DNA of 64,000 nucleotides from Streptomyces xanthophaeus (GTDB lineage Bacteria; Actinomycetota; Actinomycetes; Streptomycetales; Streptomycetaceae): NCBI RefSeq assembly GCF_030440515.1, contig NZ_CP076543.1, positions 434,001 to 498,000 of the forward strand, read 5' to 3'. Shown piece by piece: positions 25,693 to 32,485 of this stretch (position 1 is its first letter; each line of letters starts with the position of its first letter). The notes under the pieces were generated by a model. It saw only the letters and a program-made list of their open reading frames with translations, ran no database searches and was not told where the DNA came from. The position numbers and the translations under genes were made by a program.

Positions 25693-26193
25693 TCACAGGG
25701 AACGTTCCATGCAGACCAGCCGGTCCCGCTCGTCCCACGATCCGGCGACGGTGAAGCCGAGCCGTTCGTACAGCGCGATCGCGCCCGCCCGCCACTGCCA
25801 CACCGAGAGCCGGACCGCGTCGAGGCCGCTCTCCTCGGCATGCGTCAGCGCGGCGCCGACGAGACGGCGCGCGATGCCCAGCCCGCGGAACTCCGGGTCC
25901 GTCCAGAGCCTCTTGACCTCGGACCGCCCGTCCACGGGGGCGGCCACCACCAGGCAGCCCACCGCGGTGTCCCCGACCCACGCCAGCAGCACGGCATCGC
26001 GGGCGAAGGCCAGTTGCGGATCCGTGATCTCCGCGCGGTAGCGGCCCGGCAGTGCGTCGGCGTCGGCGACGGCCTCGCCCTTCTCCTCCTGCGTCCGCAG
26101 GTGGTAGGCGGTCAGCAGCCCGGCCAACCCGTCCTGGGCACAGAGGTCACGACCCGGCCGGCGGACGATGACAACCTCTCGTGGTTCGCTCAC
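25693..26193 (-). CDS. GNAT family N-acetyltransferase
   Basis: A 166-aa protein from GTG 26193, the only plausible in-frame start before the fold. GNAT features: LLAWVGDTAVGCLVV (strand 4), VKRLWTDPEFRGLGIARRLVGAAL with the acetyl-CoA loop RGLGIA, and the closing VRLSVWQWRAGAIALYERLGFTVAG. The substrate is unknown. A weak ribosome site and a GTG start suggest low expression. Neighbours on both sides give no pathway clue. Confidence 0.9.
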   Translation of the reverse strand: MSEPREVVIVRRPGRDLCAQDGLAGLLTAYHLRTQEEKGEAVADADALPGRYRAEITDPQLAFARDAVLLAWVGDTAVGCLVVAAPVDGRSEVKRLWTDPEFRGLGIARRLVGAALTHAEESGLDAVRLSVWQWRAGAIALYERLGFTVAGSWDERDRLVCMERSL

Positions 26194-26249
26194 GCAGGGA
26201 GCATCGCATCCCGGCGCGCACGGGCCGGGGGCGGGGGCCGGGGGGCGGG

Positions 26250-26624
26250 TCAGGTGGAGGCGGGGACGAGGACGACGGCCGTCCCGTACGCGCACACCTC
26301 GGTCCCGACGTCCTGTGCGTCGGTGACGTCGAAGCGCATCATCAGCACGGCGTTGCCGCCGCGCGCCTTCGCCTGCTCGATGAGCCGGTCCATGGCCTGG
26401 TTCCGGGTCTCCACCAGGGTCTTGGTGAGGCCCTTCAGTTCGCCGCCGATCATCGACTTCAGGCCCGCGCCGATCTGGCTGCCCAGGTGGCGGGAGCGGA
26501 CGGTGAGGCCGAAGACCTCGCCGATGACGCGCTCGACCCGGTAGCCGGGGACGTCGTTGGTCGTCACGACGAGGACGCCGCTCTCGTGTGCGCCGGCGCC
26601 GCCGCCGTAGTCATCGATACCCAT
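26250..26624 (-). CDS. YbjQ/UPF0145 family protein
   Basis: A 124-aa protein. Hallmarks are VLVVTTNDVPGYRVERVIGEVFGLTVRS at the start and ETRNQAMDRLIEQAKARGGNAVLMMRFDV at the end, which define the YbjQ family (a pentameric, dodecin-like fold sometimes annotated as heavy-metal binding). No cysteine cluster supports metal binding here. I chose ATG 26624; an upstream start at 26705 adds unrelated residues. Function is unknown. Confidence 0.9.
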   Translation of the reverse strand: MGIDDYGGGAGAHESGVLVVTTNDVPGYRVERVIGEVFGLTVRSRHLGSQIGAGLKSMIGGELKGLTKTLVETRNQAMDRLIEQAKARGGNAVLMMRFDVTDAQDVGTEVCAYGTAVVLVPAST

Positions 26625-26838
26625 GGCACCCACTCTCGCGCGGGCTGCCACCGCCCGCACCCCAGGCGGGTCCGGCCCCGCACTGCGATGGAGCAAATTG
26701 GTCATATCGGGTTAAACGACGGTGAGCCACCGGGGCTATCCGCCCCGCCCTCGTCATAGTCGTCCCTGGCAACCGCCTGGTTGCCGCCCCGTGCCGCGCG
26801 TCGCGGCCGGGTGGATGTCTTCGTAGAGGAGCCGGCTC

Positions 26839-27288
26839 ATGCTGAAGCCCACCAGAACCACCCTCGCTCTCGCCACCGGCAGCCTGGTTCTCGGTCTGGT
26901 CGGAGCGGGCGCCGCCGTCGCCGACGACGGTCCGGAGAACCAGCCGCCCCGGGAGATCGTCGTCGGCGGAGGGTCCGCGGAGCCCGGTGTATATCCCGAG
27001 AAGTACGTCATCGGCAAGGTCGTCTCGAAGGGCCCGCTGACGGTCCGCAGCAAGCCGAGCACCCACGCGCAGTCCCTCGGCCACGTGTACCCGAACAGCA
27101 AGGTCGAGATCGAGTGCAAGAAGTACGGTGACAAGGTCGACGGCAACCGCATCTGGTACCGCCTGGCCGAGAAGAAGAACGGCGACTGGGAGCACGACGC
27201 CCAGGCGCCCAAGCGCGCCTACGACAAGGAGCGCTGGGTCTCCGCCCGCTACGTCAAGAACCTCTCCGAGGTGAAGTACTGCCGCTGA
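26839..27288 (+). CDS. Secreted SH3-domain protein
   Basis: A 149-aa protein with a signal peptide (TLALATGSLVLGLVGAGAAVA). The bacterial SH3-like domain is seen in KVVSKGPLTVRSKPSTHAQSLGHVYPNSKVEIECKKYG and the closing ERWVSARYVKNL. Two Cys (in IECKK and at the end, KYCR) could pair. Such proteins bind cell wall or other extracellular ligands. GAGGAG lies 10 nt before ATG 26839. No enzymatic domain is attached, so it is probably a modulator or binding protein. Confidence 0.88.
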   Translation: MLKPTRTTLALATGSLVLGLVGAGAAVADDGPENQPPREIVVGGGSAEPGVYPEKYVIGKVVSKGPLTVRSKPSTHAQSLGHVYPNSKVEIECKKYGDKVDGNRIWYRLAEKKNGDWEHDAQAPKRAYDKERWVSARYVKNLSEVKYCR

Positions 27289-27295
27289 CCCGGTC

Positions 27296-27315
27296 CCGGC
27301 CGGCCGGCCGGCCGG
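27296..27315. repeat. CCGG simple repeat (five units)
   Basis: Five tandem CCGG tetramers between the convergent SH3 and NYN genes. The tract is self-complementary and may form a terminator-like structure. Confidence 0.6.
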
Positions 27316-27350
27316 TAGCCGGACAGACCGGCAGCCAGGCAGGTCAGCAG

Positions 27351-27737
27351 TCAGTCCACCGGGCGTACGGCACGCGGACCCACGCACTCCACGCCGTACG
27401 CCCGGACCCGTTCCCGCAGTTCGCGGTCGGCCGTGACCACGACGCAGCCGCGGTCGGCATACGCGGCGGCCAGCTCCACGATCCGGTCGTCACCGCTCCC
27501 GGGCGCCGGGTCCACCCGTACACCGGGAACGGACTCGACGCCCCTGGCGGCGCCTTCGACGACGAGGACGATCTCCTCGTCCCCGCCCCGGCCGGCCAGC
27601 AGGTCGCGCAGCCGGACGGCCGCGCCCCGCCGGTCCCGCCACCAGCCGTCCGGCACCGAGCCGACGACGTTGGCGCCGTCCACGATCAGCACGTTCCGCG
27701 CGGCATTCCCGGCGTTCCCGGTGCTCCCGGCGTTCAC
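27351..27737 (-). CDS. NYN/PIN-like domain protein (putative ribonuclease) in the RNA-repair operon
   Basis: A 128-aa protein from GTG 27737, 13 bp after the stop of the kinase/phosphatase gene, with GAGGG overlapping that stop. The fold starts NVLIVDGANVVGSVPDGWW; the DxN motif (Asp and Asn) plus the later GSGDDRIVELAAAYA and VVVTADRELRERVRAYG are the acidic positions of NYN/PIN nucleases. Relatives are sometimes labelled NTP pyrophosphohydrolase without proof. Its coupling to RNA ligase and Pnkp-like genes suggests RNA processing or cleavage. GTG was chosen because the frame upstream overlaps the neighbour. Confidence 0.82.
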   Translation of the reverse strand: MNAGSTGNAGNAARNVLIVDGANVVGSVPDGWWRDRRGAAVRLRDLLAGRGGDEEIVLVVEGAARGVESVPGVRVDPAPGSGDDRIVELAAAYADRGCVVVTADRELRERVRAYGVECVGPRAVRPVD

Positions 27738-27750
27738 GGCGGCCGGGCCC

Positions 27751-28785
27751 TCAGAAGTCGCCGTAGTTGACCTGCCAGGTGGGCAGGCCCATCCGGCGCC
27801 AGATCGCGACCACCCGGTCCCGGTCGTCGAGCGAGACCCGTACCGCGTACCGGTGGCGCACATGCGTGTCGAAGAGCTCCGCCTTCACCACGTCGTCGCG
27901 GCGTGTGTCGCCCGCCGCGCGCATCCACAGCTCGTCGTACGGCACCTCGTGGCGCCGCAGCCATGACTCCGTCTGCGGACGGTGCTCCTCGCCGCGCCCC
28001 GACAGCAGCACGATCACATCGCCGTCGGCACGCCGGAAGGCGTCGAGCGCGTGCCGTACGGGCTCGTTGAGCAGGTCGAGCTCGCAGCGCGAGAAGTCGT
28101 ACGGCCCCCGGTCGCCGGTCAGGGCCAGCGTGCCGTCGATGTCGCACATCACCGCCGCCGGCAGGGCCGGGTCGGGGACGTACTCCGTCACGGGCGGTGC
28201 GGCCACCCCGCTCGCCCCGCCGTTCATCCACTCCGACGTCAGCCGCCACCCTCCCCGCCGGGCCTTGTCGTGCTTCTCGGCCAGGATGCGGATGATCTCC
28301 TCGCCGACCCGGCGCTCGCGCGCGGCGTCCCGGCGCAGGCACTCCTCCAGCGGGACGTCGGTGAAGTCGTGCACGACGAACGTCGCGAGACCGCCGACCG
28401 CCGCCTTGAGCCGCTTGGGGATGTGCTTGGTCAGGTGGGTGTTGTCGACGACCACGTCGAAACCGCCGTCGACCGCGGCGCGGACCGCCGCGTCCTGGAC
28501 GGCCAGCACCGTCTGCTCGTGCTTGAAGCTACGGCCCCGCTCGGGGTCCGGGAGGTCGAGCATGAGCCGCAGGTCGTCGAGGTTGACGCGGCGCATGCGG
28601 CCACCGGCCGCGGCCTGCAGGGCGCGCGCGGCCGTCGTCTTGCCGGAAGCCGGCAGGCCCGTCATGACGTGCACGACGGGCAGCGGGGCCTCCTCGGCGG
28701 CGGCCACGGCCGCGTTCGCCGCCTCGGTCGCGTCCGCGGTCACCTCGGCGGTCGCTACCGTGTTCTCGGGTGTCTCTTCGGACAC
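27751..28785 (-). CDS. T4 Pnkp-like polynucleotide 5'-kinase/3'-phosphatase
   Basis: A 344-aa bifunctional enzyme. The N-terminal 35 residues are Ala/Glu-rich and disordered. The kinase domain has Walker A TGLPASGKTTAA (Gly43-Thr51), DDLRLML, and DVVVDNTHLTK. A HAD phosphatase follows: CDIDGTLALTGDRGPYDF with Asp215/Asp217, VIVLLSGRGEE, and a C-terminus (DDRDRVVAIWRRMGLPTW, ending QVNYGDF) that closely follows phage T4 Pnkp as I remember it. It should heal broken RNA ends by 5'-phosphorylation and removal of 2',3'-cyclic or 3'-phosphate. The GTG start has GAGGAG inside the end of the ligase gene 3 bp upstream. Confidence 0.92.
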   Translation of the reverse strand: MSEETPENTVATAEVTADATEAANAAVAAAEEAPLPVVHVMTGLPASGKTTAARALQAAAGGRMRRVNLDDLRLMLDLPDPERGRSFKHEQTVLAVQDAAVRAAVDGGFDVVVDNTHLTKHIPKRLKAAVGGLATFVVHDFTDVPLEECLRRDAARERRVGEEIIRILAEKHDKARRGGWRLTSEWMNGGASGVAAPPVTEYVPDPALPAAVMCDIDGTLALTGDRGPYDFSRCELDLLNEPVRHALDAFRRADGDVIVLLSGRGEEHRPQTESWLRRHEVPYDELWMRAAGDTRRDDVVKAELFDTHVRHRYAVRVSLDDRDRVVAIWRRMGLPTWQVNYGDF

Positions 28786-28788
28786 GGG

Positions 28789-29997
28789 TCAGTTCTCCTC
28801 GTCGTTCGTGAAGGGGTCGGACGTCTCCGGCCGCACGTTGCGCCACACGGCCAGCTCCGTGGACCGCCCGTCCAGGCGCAGGAACATCGCGGCCCGGACC
28901 TCCCGGTCGGGCAGTGCCTTCACCGCCCGGGCGAAGGCCCCCCGGTCGGCCGCCAGGTGCGCGAGTCCCGCGTACGCCTCGTCGTTGGCGCGCTCGCGCC
29001 GCGCGGCCTCGCTCTCGATCCGCTCGATCACCTCGCGCACCCACGCGTCGAACTCGTCGGGCACCTGGTCCAGCAGCGCGTCGAGCGGCTTGCCGCCCGA
29101 GGCCTCGATCTCGGCGGCCGTGGTGCCGAGCCCCTGGGCGAGCTGCTTGACGGGCAGGCCGGCGAACCGCTGGATGCCGTGGGCGCGCCAGATGTCCCGC
29201 TCGGTGACCTTGGTGAGCACGCGGTGGAGCCGTACGTACTCGGCCAGCTTGGCCTTCGCGCGCACACCGGAGGCGAAGCGCAGCACGAAGCCCTCCGCCT
29301 GGGTGCCGGTCGCCGGGGCGCCGCCGGGCAGGGTGTTGGACTCGGTGAGCGCGATCAGCTCGCCGATGGGCATGGCGGGCCAGACCGTGACGACGGAGCC
29401 GATCCCCTCCCAGTGGGACGCGGCCTCGGCGAGCGGGACCTCCGTCCCGTCCTGGCCGAAGGCCGCGAGGAGGACGAGGTCCCGGCGGTCGCCGTAGTCG
29501 ACGACGATGCGGTTCTGCGGGTACAGGATCTCGGCGAGGTAGGTGGTGCCGGGGCGCAGGGCCGCCGTCTCCCGGCCGTCGAGCAGGCGCTGGGCCCAGG
29601 TCGCCTGGGCGCTGATGAAGGACCCCTTGGAGGCGACCCGCCAGCGGCCCGCGTAGTGGAAGACGACGGCGAGGCTGCCGTCGACCTTGTCGTAGACCTC
29701 GAACGGCTCGTCCGGGAGGGCGGGGGCGTACGGCTGACCCGACTCGTGCTCGCCGACGTTGAAGAACTTCGGCAGCGGCAGGGCGACGATCGCGCCGGTC
29801 TCGTCGTCGGCGACGAGTCCGCGGCAGCGGGTGGTGACGTCGTTCCAGACGCGTTCGTACTGGGCCGTCCGTGTGTAGGTGTAGATGGACAGCGGCAGTT
29901 CGGGGTGCGACTTGCGGGTCACGTACCCTGCGTCGATCGAGTCCGCCAGCGCCTGTGCGGGCAGCAGGTCATGCAGAGTCAGGGTCTCCTGGCTCAT
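28789..29997 (-). CDS. T4 Rnl1-like ATP-dependent RNA ligase
   Basis: A 402-aa protein with nucleotidyltransferase motifs in order: motif I VYDKVDGSLAVVF with the AMP-accepting Lys104, RWRVASKGSFIS, a motif III-type segment TYLAEILYPQNRIVVDY (Glu156), motif IV AEGFVLRF (Glu235), and motif V RAKAKLAEYVRLH (Lys248, Lys250). The order and the YVRLH end match Rnl1-type tRNA-repair ligases. A helical C-terminal domain (about 265-400) could confer tRNA specificity. It should seal 5'-phosphate to 3'-OH RNA ends after Pnkp-type healing. GGGAGG precedes ATG 29997; the epimerase gene ends 57 bp upstream. Confidence 0.93.
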   Translation of the reverse strand: MSQETLTLHDLLPAQALADSIDAGYVTRKSHPELPLSIYTYTRTAQYERVWNDVTTRCRGLVADDETGAIVALPLPKFFNVGEHESGQPYAPALPDEPFEVYDKVDGSLAVVFHYAGRWRVASKGSFISAQATWAQRLLDGRETAALRPGTTYLAEILYPQNRIVVDYGDRRDLVLLAAFGQDGTEVPLAEAASHWEGIGSVVTVWPAMPIGELIALTESNTLPGGAPATGTQAEGFVLRFASGVRAKAKLAEYVRLHRVLTKVTERDIWRAHGIQRFAGLPVKQLAQGLGTTAAEIEASGGKPLDALLDQVPDEFDAWVREVIERIESEAARRERANDEAYAGLAHLAADRGAFARAVKALPDREVRAAMFLRLDGRSTELAVWRNVRPETSDPFTNDEEN

Positions 29998-30054
29998 GGG
30001 GTCCTCCCGGTTTGAGATGGCTCATTCTCACGTGCGGGAGGGTGTGCCCGGTAG

Positions 30055-30741
30055 TCAATTATGCCTGGTCGGCGCCGTGCCCAGGCGGTTGATGTCGGCC
30101 GGCCGCAGAATGTGGCCGGGGATCTCGGTGCCGGGGGTGGCGACGGCGATCATGGCGCGGCCGAAGGCCTCGGAGGTGATGACGAGGTTCGGGGCGACCC
30201 TCCGCACGAGGGGGACCAGGGGGCCGAGGACGGAGTAGAACACCCGGGACAGTCGGGCCTTGGAGGGCACACCGCGCACCGGCTGGACGATGCCGGGACG
30301 GAACATGTAGGCGCGGAAGGGGAGTTCCAGCAGGTCGTTCTCGGTCTTCCCCTTGACCCGGGCCCACATGGAACGGCCCTGTTCGGTGCTGTCCGTGCCC
30401 TCGCCGGAGACGTAGACGAAGGTCATTCCGGGATTGGCGGCGGCCAGCGGCCGGGCCACGGCGAGCGTCAGGTCGTAGGTGATGCGACGGTACGCCTCCT
30501 CCGTCATGCCGACGGAGGAGACCCCGAGGCAGAAGAAGCAGGCGTCGTACGCGGCCGGGTCGATGCCGGCGGCGGCCAGGTCGGACGGATCGCCCTGGAC
30601 GCACTCGCGCAGCTTGGGGTGGCTGACGCCGAGCGGGGTGCGTCCGACGGCGACGACGCTCTCGACCGCGTCGTCGCGCAGGCATTCACGCAGGACGCTC
30701 CGGCCGAGCATGCCGGTCGCGCCGAAGAGGATGACATTCAC
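30055..30741 (-). CDS. NAD(P)H-binding atypical SDR/epimerase-like protein
   Basis: A 228-aa protein beginning VNVILFGATGMLGRSVLRE, the Rossmann GxxGxxG motif. CFFCLGVSSVGMTEEAYRRITYDLT and FVYVSGEGTDS give the atypical SDR core; the usual YxxxK is replaced by a GRSMWARVKGKTENDLL segment that keeps the Lys. GTG 30741 was chosen: the hexamer TAGGCT lies 7 nt upstream and there is no Shine-Dalgarno, which fits a leaderless transcript. A GTG at 30777 would overlap the VOC gene. Substrate is unknown. Confidence 0.88.
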   Translation of the reverse strand: MNVILFGATGMLGRSVLRECLRDDAVESVVAVGRTPLGVSHPKLRECVQGDPSDLAAAGIDPAAYDACFFCLGVSSVGMTEEAYRRITYDLTLAVARPLAAANPGMTFVYVSGEGTDSTEQGRSMWARVKGKTENDLLELPFRAYMFRPGIVQPVRGVPSKARLSRVFYSVLGPLVPLVRRVAPNLVITSEAFGRAMIAVATPGTEIPGHILRPADINRLGTAPTRHN

Positions 30742-30763
30742 GGAGGGCAGCCTAGGGGTGTCT

Positions 30764-31198
30764 CTAGTGCGAGACACAGAGCTCGTTGCCTTCCGGGTCG
30801 GCGAGTGTCGTCCATACGCTGGGGCCCTGGTGGCCTTCGTGGAGGTGCGTGGCGCCGTTGGCGATGAGGCGTTCGACCAGCGCCTTCGGGTCGTCGGAGC
30901 CGGTACGGACGTCGAAGTGGACCCGGTTCTTGACCGTCTTGGGTTCGGGGACGAACTGGAAGAGGACGCGGGGTGCGCGCTCCAGGCCCTCCGGGTGGCG
31001 GATCCCGGTGCCCGCCTTCCAGACGAGGGTGCCCCGGTGGGTCTTGGTGTCGTCCTCGCTCGCGTGGCCTGCCTCGATCAGGCCGCGGATGAACTGCTCG
31101 TCGCTCGGCTCCACTTCCCAGCCGAGGGCCTCGGCCCACCAGTCGGCCAGCGTGTGCGGGTCGGTCGAGTCGATGGTCACCTGGAATGTGTACGCCAT
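30764..31198 (-). CDS. VOC family protein (glyoxalase-like)
   Basis: A 144-aa protein with two beta-alpha-beta-beta-beta units: AYTFQVTIDSTDPHTLADWWAEALGWEVE at the start and VHFDVRTGSDDPKALVERLIANGATHL later, closing with TTLADPEGNELCVS where the Glu is the typical metal ligand. Such proteins include glyoxalases, dioxygenases and antibiotic-binding proteins; I cannot choose. It is on the same strand as the SDR gene 22 bp downstream. Confidence 0.9.
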   Translation of the reverse strand: MAYTFQVTIDSTDPHTLADWWAEALGWEVEPSDEQFIRGLIEAGHASEDDTKTHRGTLVWKAGTGIRHPEGLERAPRVLFQFVPEPKTVKNRVHFDVRTGSDDPKALVERLIANGATHLHEGHQGPSVWTTLADPEGNELCVSH

Positions 31199-31273
31199 GC
31201 CGGGACCCTACTGAGGTGGCGGCGCCGTCGCCACAAGACACCCCCTAGGGGGGCTGGGCGTGCGGCGCGGGGG

Positions 31274-32230
31274 TCAGCGGCCCGTCGCGTCGCTCCCGGC
31301 GGTGAGGTGCGAGGCGACCAGCGCGGCGAAGGTCAGCAGCCAGGCTCCGACGGCGATCCAGAGCAGGACCTCGCCCAGCGGGCGCAGCCAGGCGACGCCG
31401 GCCGGGTCCGCCACGGAGAGGCAGGCGGTGGCCGTCATGCCGAGCGGGAAGACGGTGGCCCAGCGCCGGATGTCGTAGCGCGGCCGCGGGTGGCGCAGTT
31501 CGGCGGCGAGGAGGACGACGTACCAGGCGAGGGACAGGGCGAGCAGGGCCAGAGTGACGGTACGCAGGGTCGTGTGTGCCGCGCCGGTCCACACGGGTGA
31601 CGCGGTGAGTTTGGATCCGGCCAGTGCGGAGATCGAGAGCGCCCCGCCCGCCACCCAGTGGTCACCCGCCCCGCCCACCACCTCGCGCAGGTCGAAGCGG
31701 AAGAGGGCCGCCAGGTAGAGCAGCAGGCCGAGGCAGAAGGCGGCCAGCGCCGCCCGTGCCAGCGGGTCCTGGTGGCCCGCGTCGGCGAGGGACGCGGCGA
31801 GGAGGGAGAGGCCCTGGGTCGCCACGCAGCCGAGGAAGGCCGCTCCCGGCATGCGCCGCCGCCAGTGCCGCAGGACGTTGAACAGCAGCCCGGGCCAGAG
31901 CAGCGCCGCCACCACGAGCAGCACGGCGGCCTCCGTCTGCCGGCCCTGCTGCGAGAGCCGGACCCCGATGACGGTGGTGGCGGCGACGGCCGTCAGCGCG
32001 GCCGGTGTGTCGGCCTCGGCGCGGAACCGCCCGCGGTCGCCCAGCAGCCGGGAGGTGAAGTCGGCGGCGAGTACGAGCCACAGCGCCCCGGCGACGACCA
32101 GCGCGGCCAGTGACGCCGCGTCCTGCCCGGTCAGGTGCAGGCCGACGGAGATGATGCCGGTGGCCATGACGGCGGCTCCCGCCGCGGGCGGGAGCCCGGT
32201 CCACCAGTCGCGGCCAGGGAGGATGCTCAC
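31274..32230 (-). CDS. TDT/SLAC1-type membrane transporter (tellurite-resistance/dicarboxylate family)
   Basis: A 318-aa protein with about ten helices. It starts near LPPAAGAAVMATGIISVGLHL, the SLAC1/TehA/Mae1 family opening. Other helices include PAALTAVAATTVIGVRL, VATQGLSLLAASLA, and FPLGMTATACLSVADPAGVAWL, where FPLGM is a family motif. It probably moves anions or dicarboxylates across the membrane. GTG 32230 is the best start, but the GGAGGG site is almost touching it; an upstream GTG at 32248 is possible. Longer starts give an Arg-rich non-family extension. Confidence 0.87.
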   Translation of the reverse strand: MSILPGRDWWTGLPPAAGAAVMATGIISVGLHLTGQDAASLAALVVAGALWLVLAADFTSRLLGDRGRFRAEADTPAALTAVAATTVIGVRLSQQGRQTEAAVLLVVAALLWPGLLFNVLRHWRRRMPGAAFLGCVATQGLSLLAASLADAGHQDPLARAALAAFCLGLLLYLAALFRFDLREVVGGAGDHWVAGGALSISALAGSKLTASPVWTGAAHTTLRTVTLALLALSLAWYVVLLAAELRHPRPRYDIRRWATVFPLGMTATACLSVADPAGVAWLRPLGEVLLWIAVGAWLLTFAALVASHLTAGSDATGR

Positions 32231-32485
32231 CCCTCCAGCGGACCCCACGGACCGGCCGCCCGCCCGCGGACGGGGCCGACGCGCCGCGGGAACCACACGG
32301 CCGGACGCGAACACCGGCGCCGGCGCCGTGCGCGGGCGGCCCGTGGCGAGCCGGGGCCGTCCGATGCGCAGCCACCGTCCGCGTCGCCGCGATCCGCCGG
32401 CGGCTGTGAACCGGCGCCTGCTCATGCGACCGGATCGCGGGCGACCTCACCCGCCGGCCGGCCGCCCGCGCAACCTGAAACCGGC

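Noticed and set aside
27767..29497. Long Ser/Arg-rich plus-strand frames opposite the RNA repair genes
   Set aside because: Composition is that of an antisense frame; the ligase and Pnkp motifs on the other strand are decisive.
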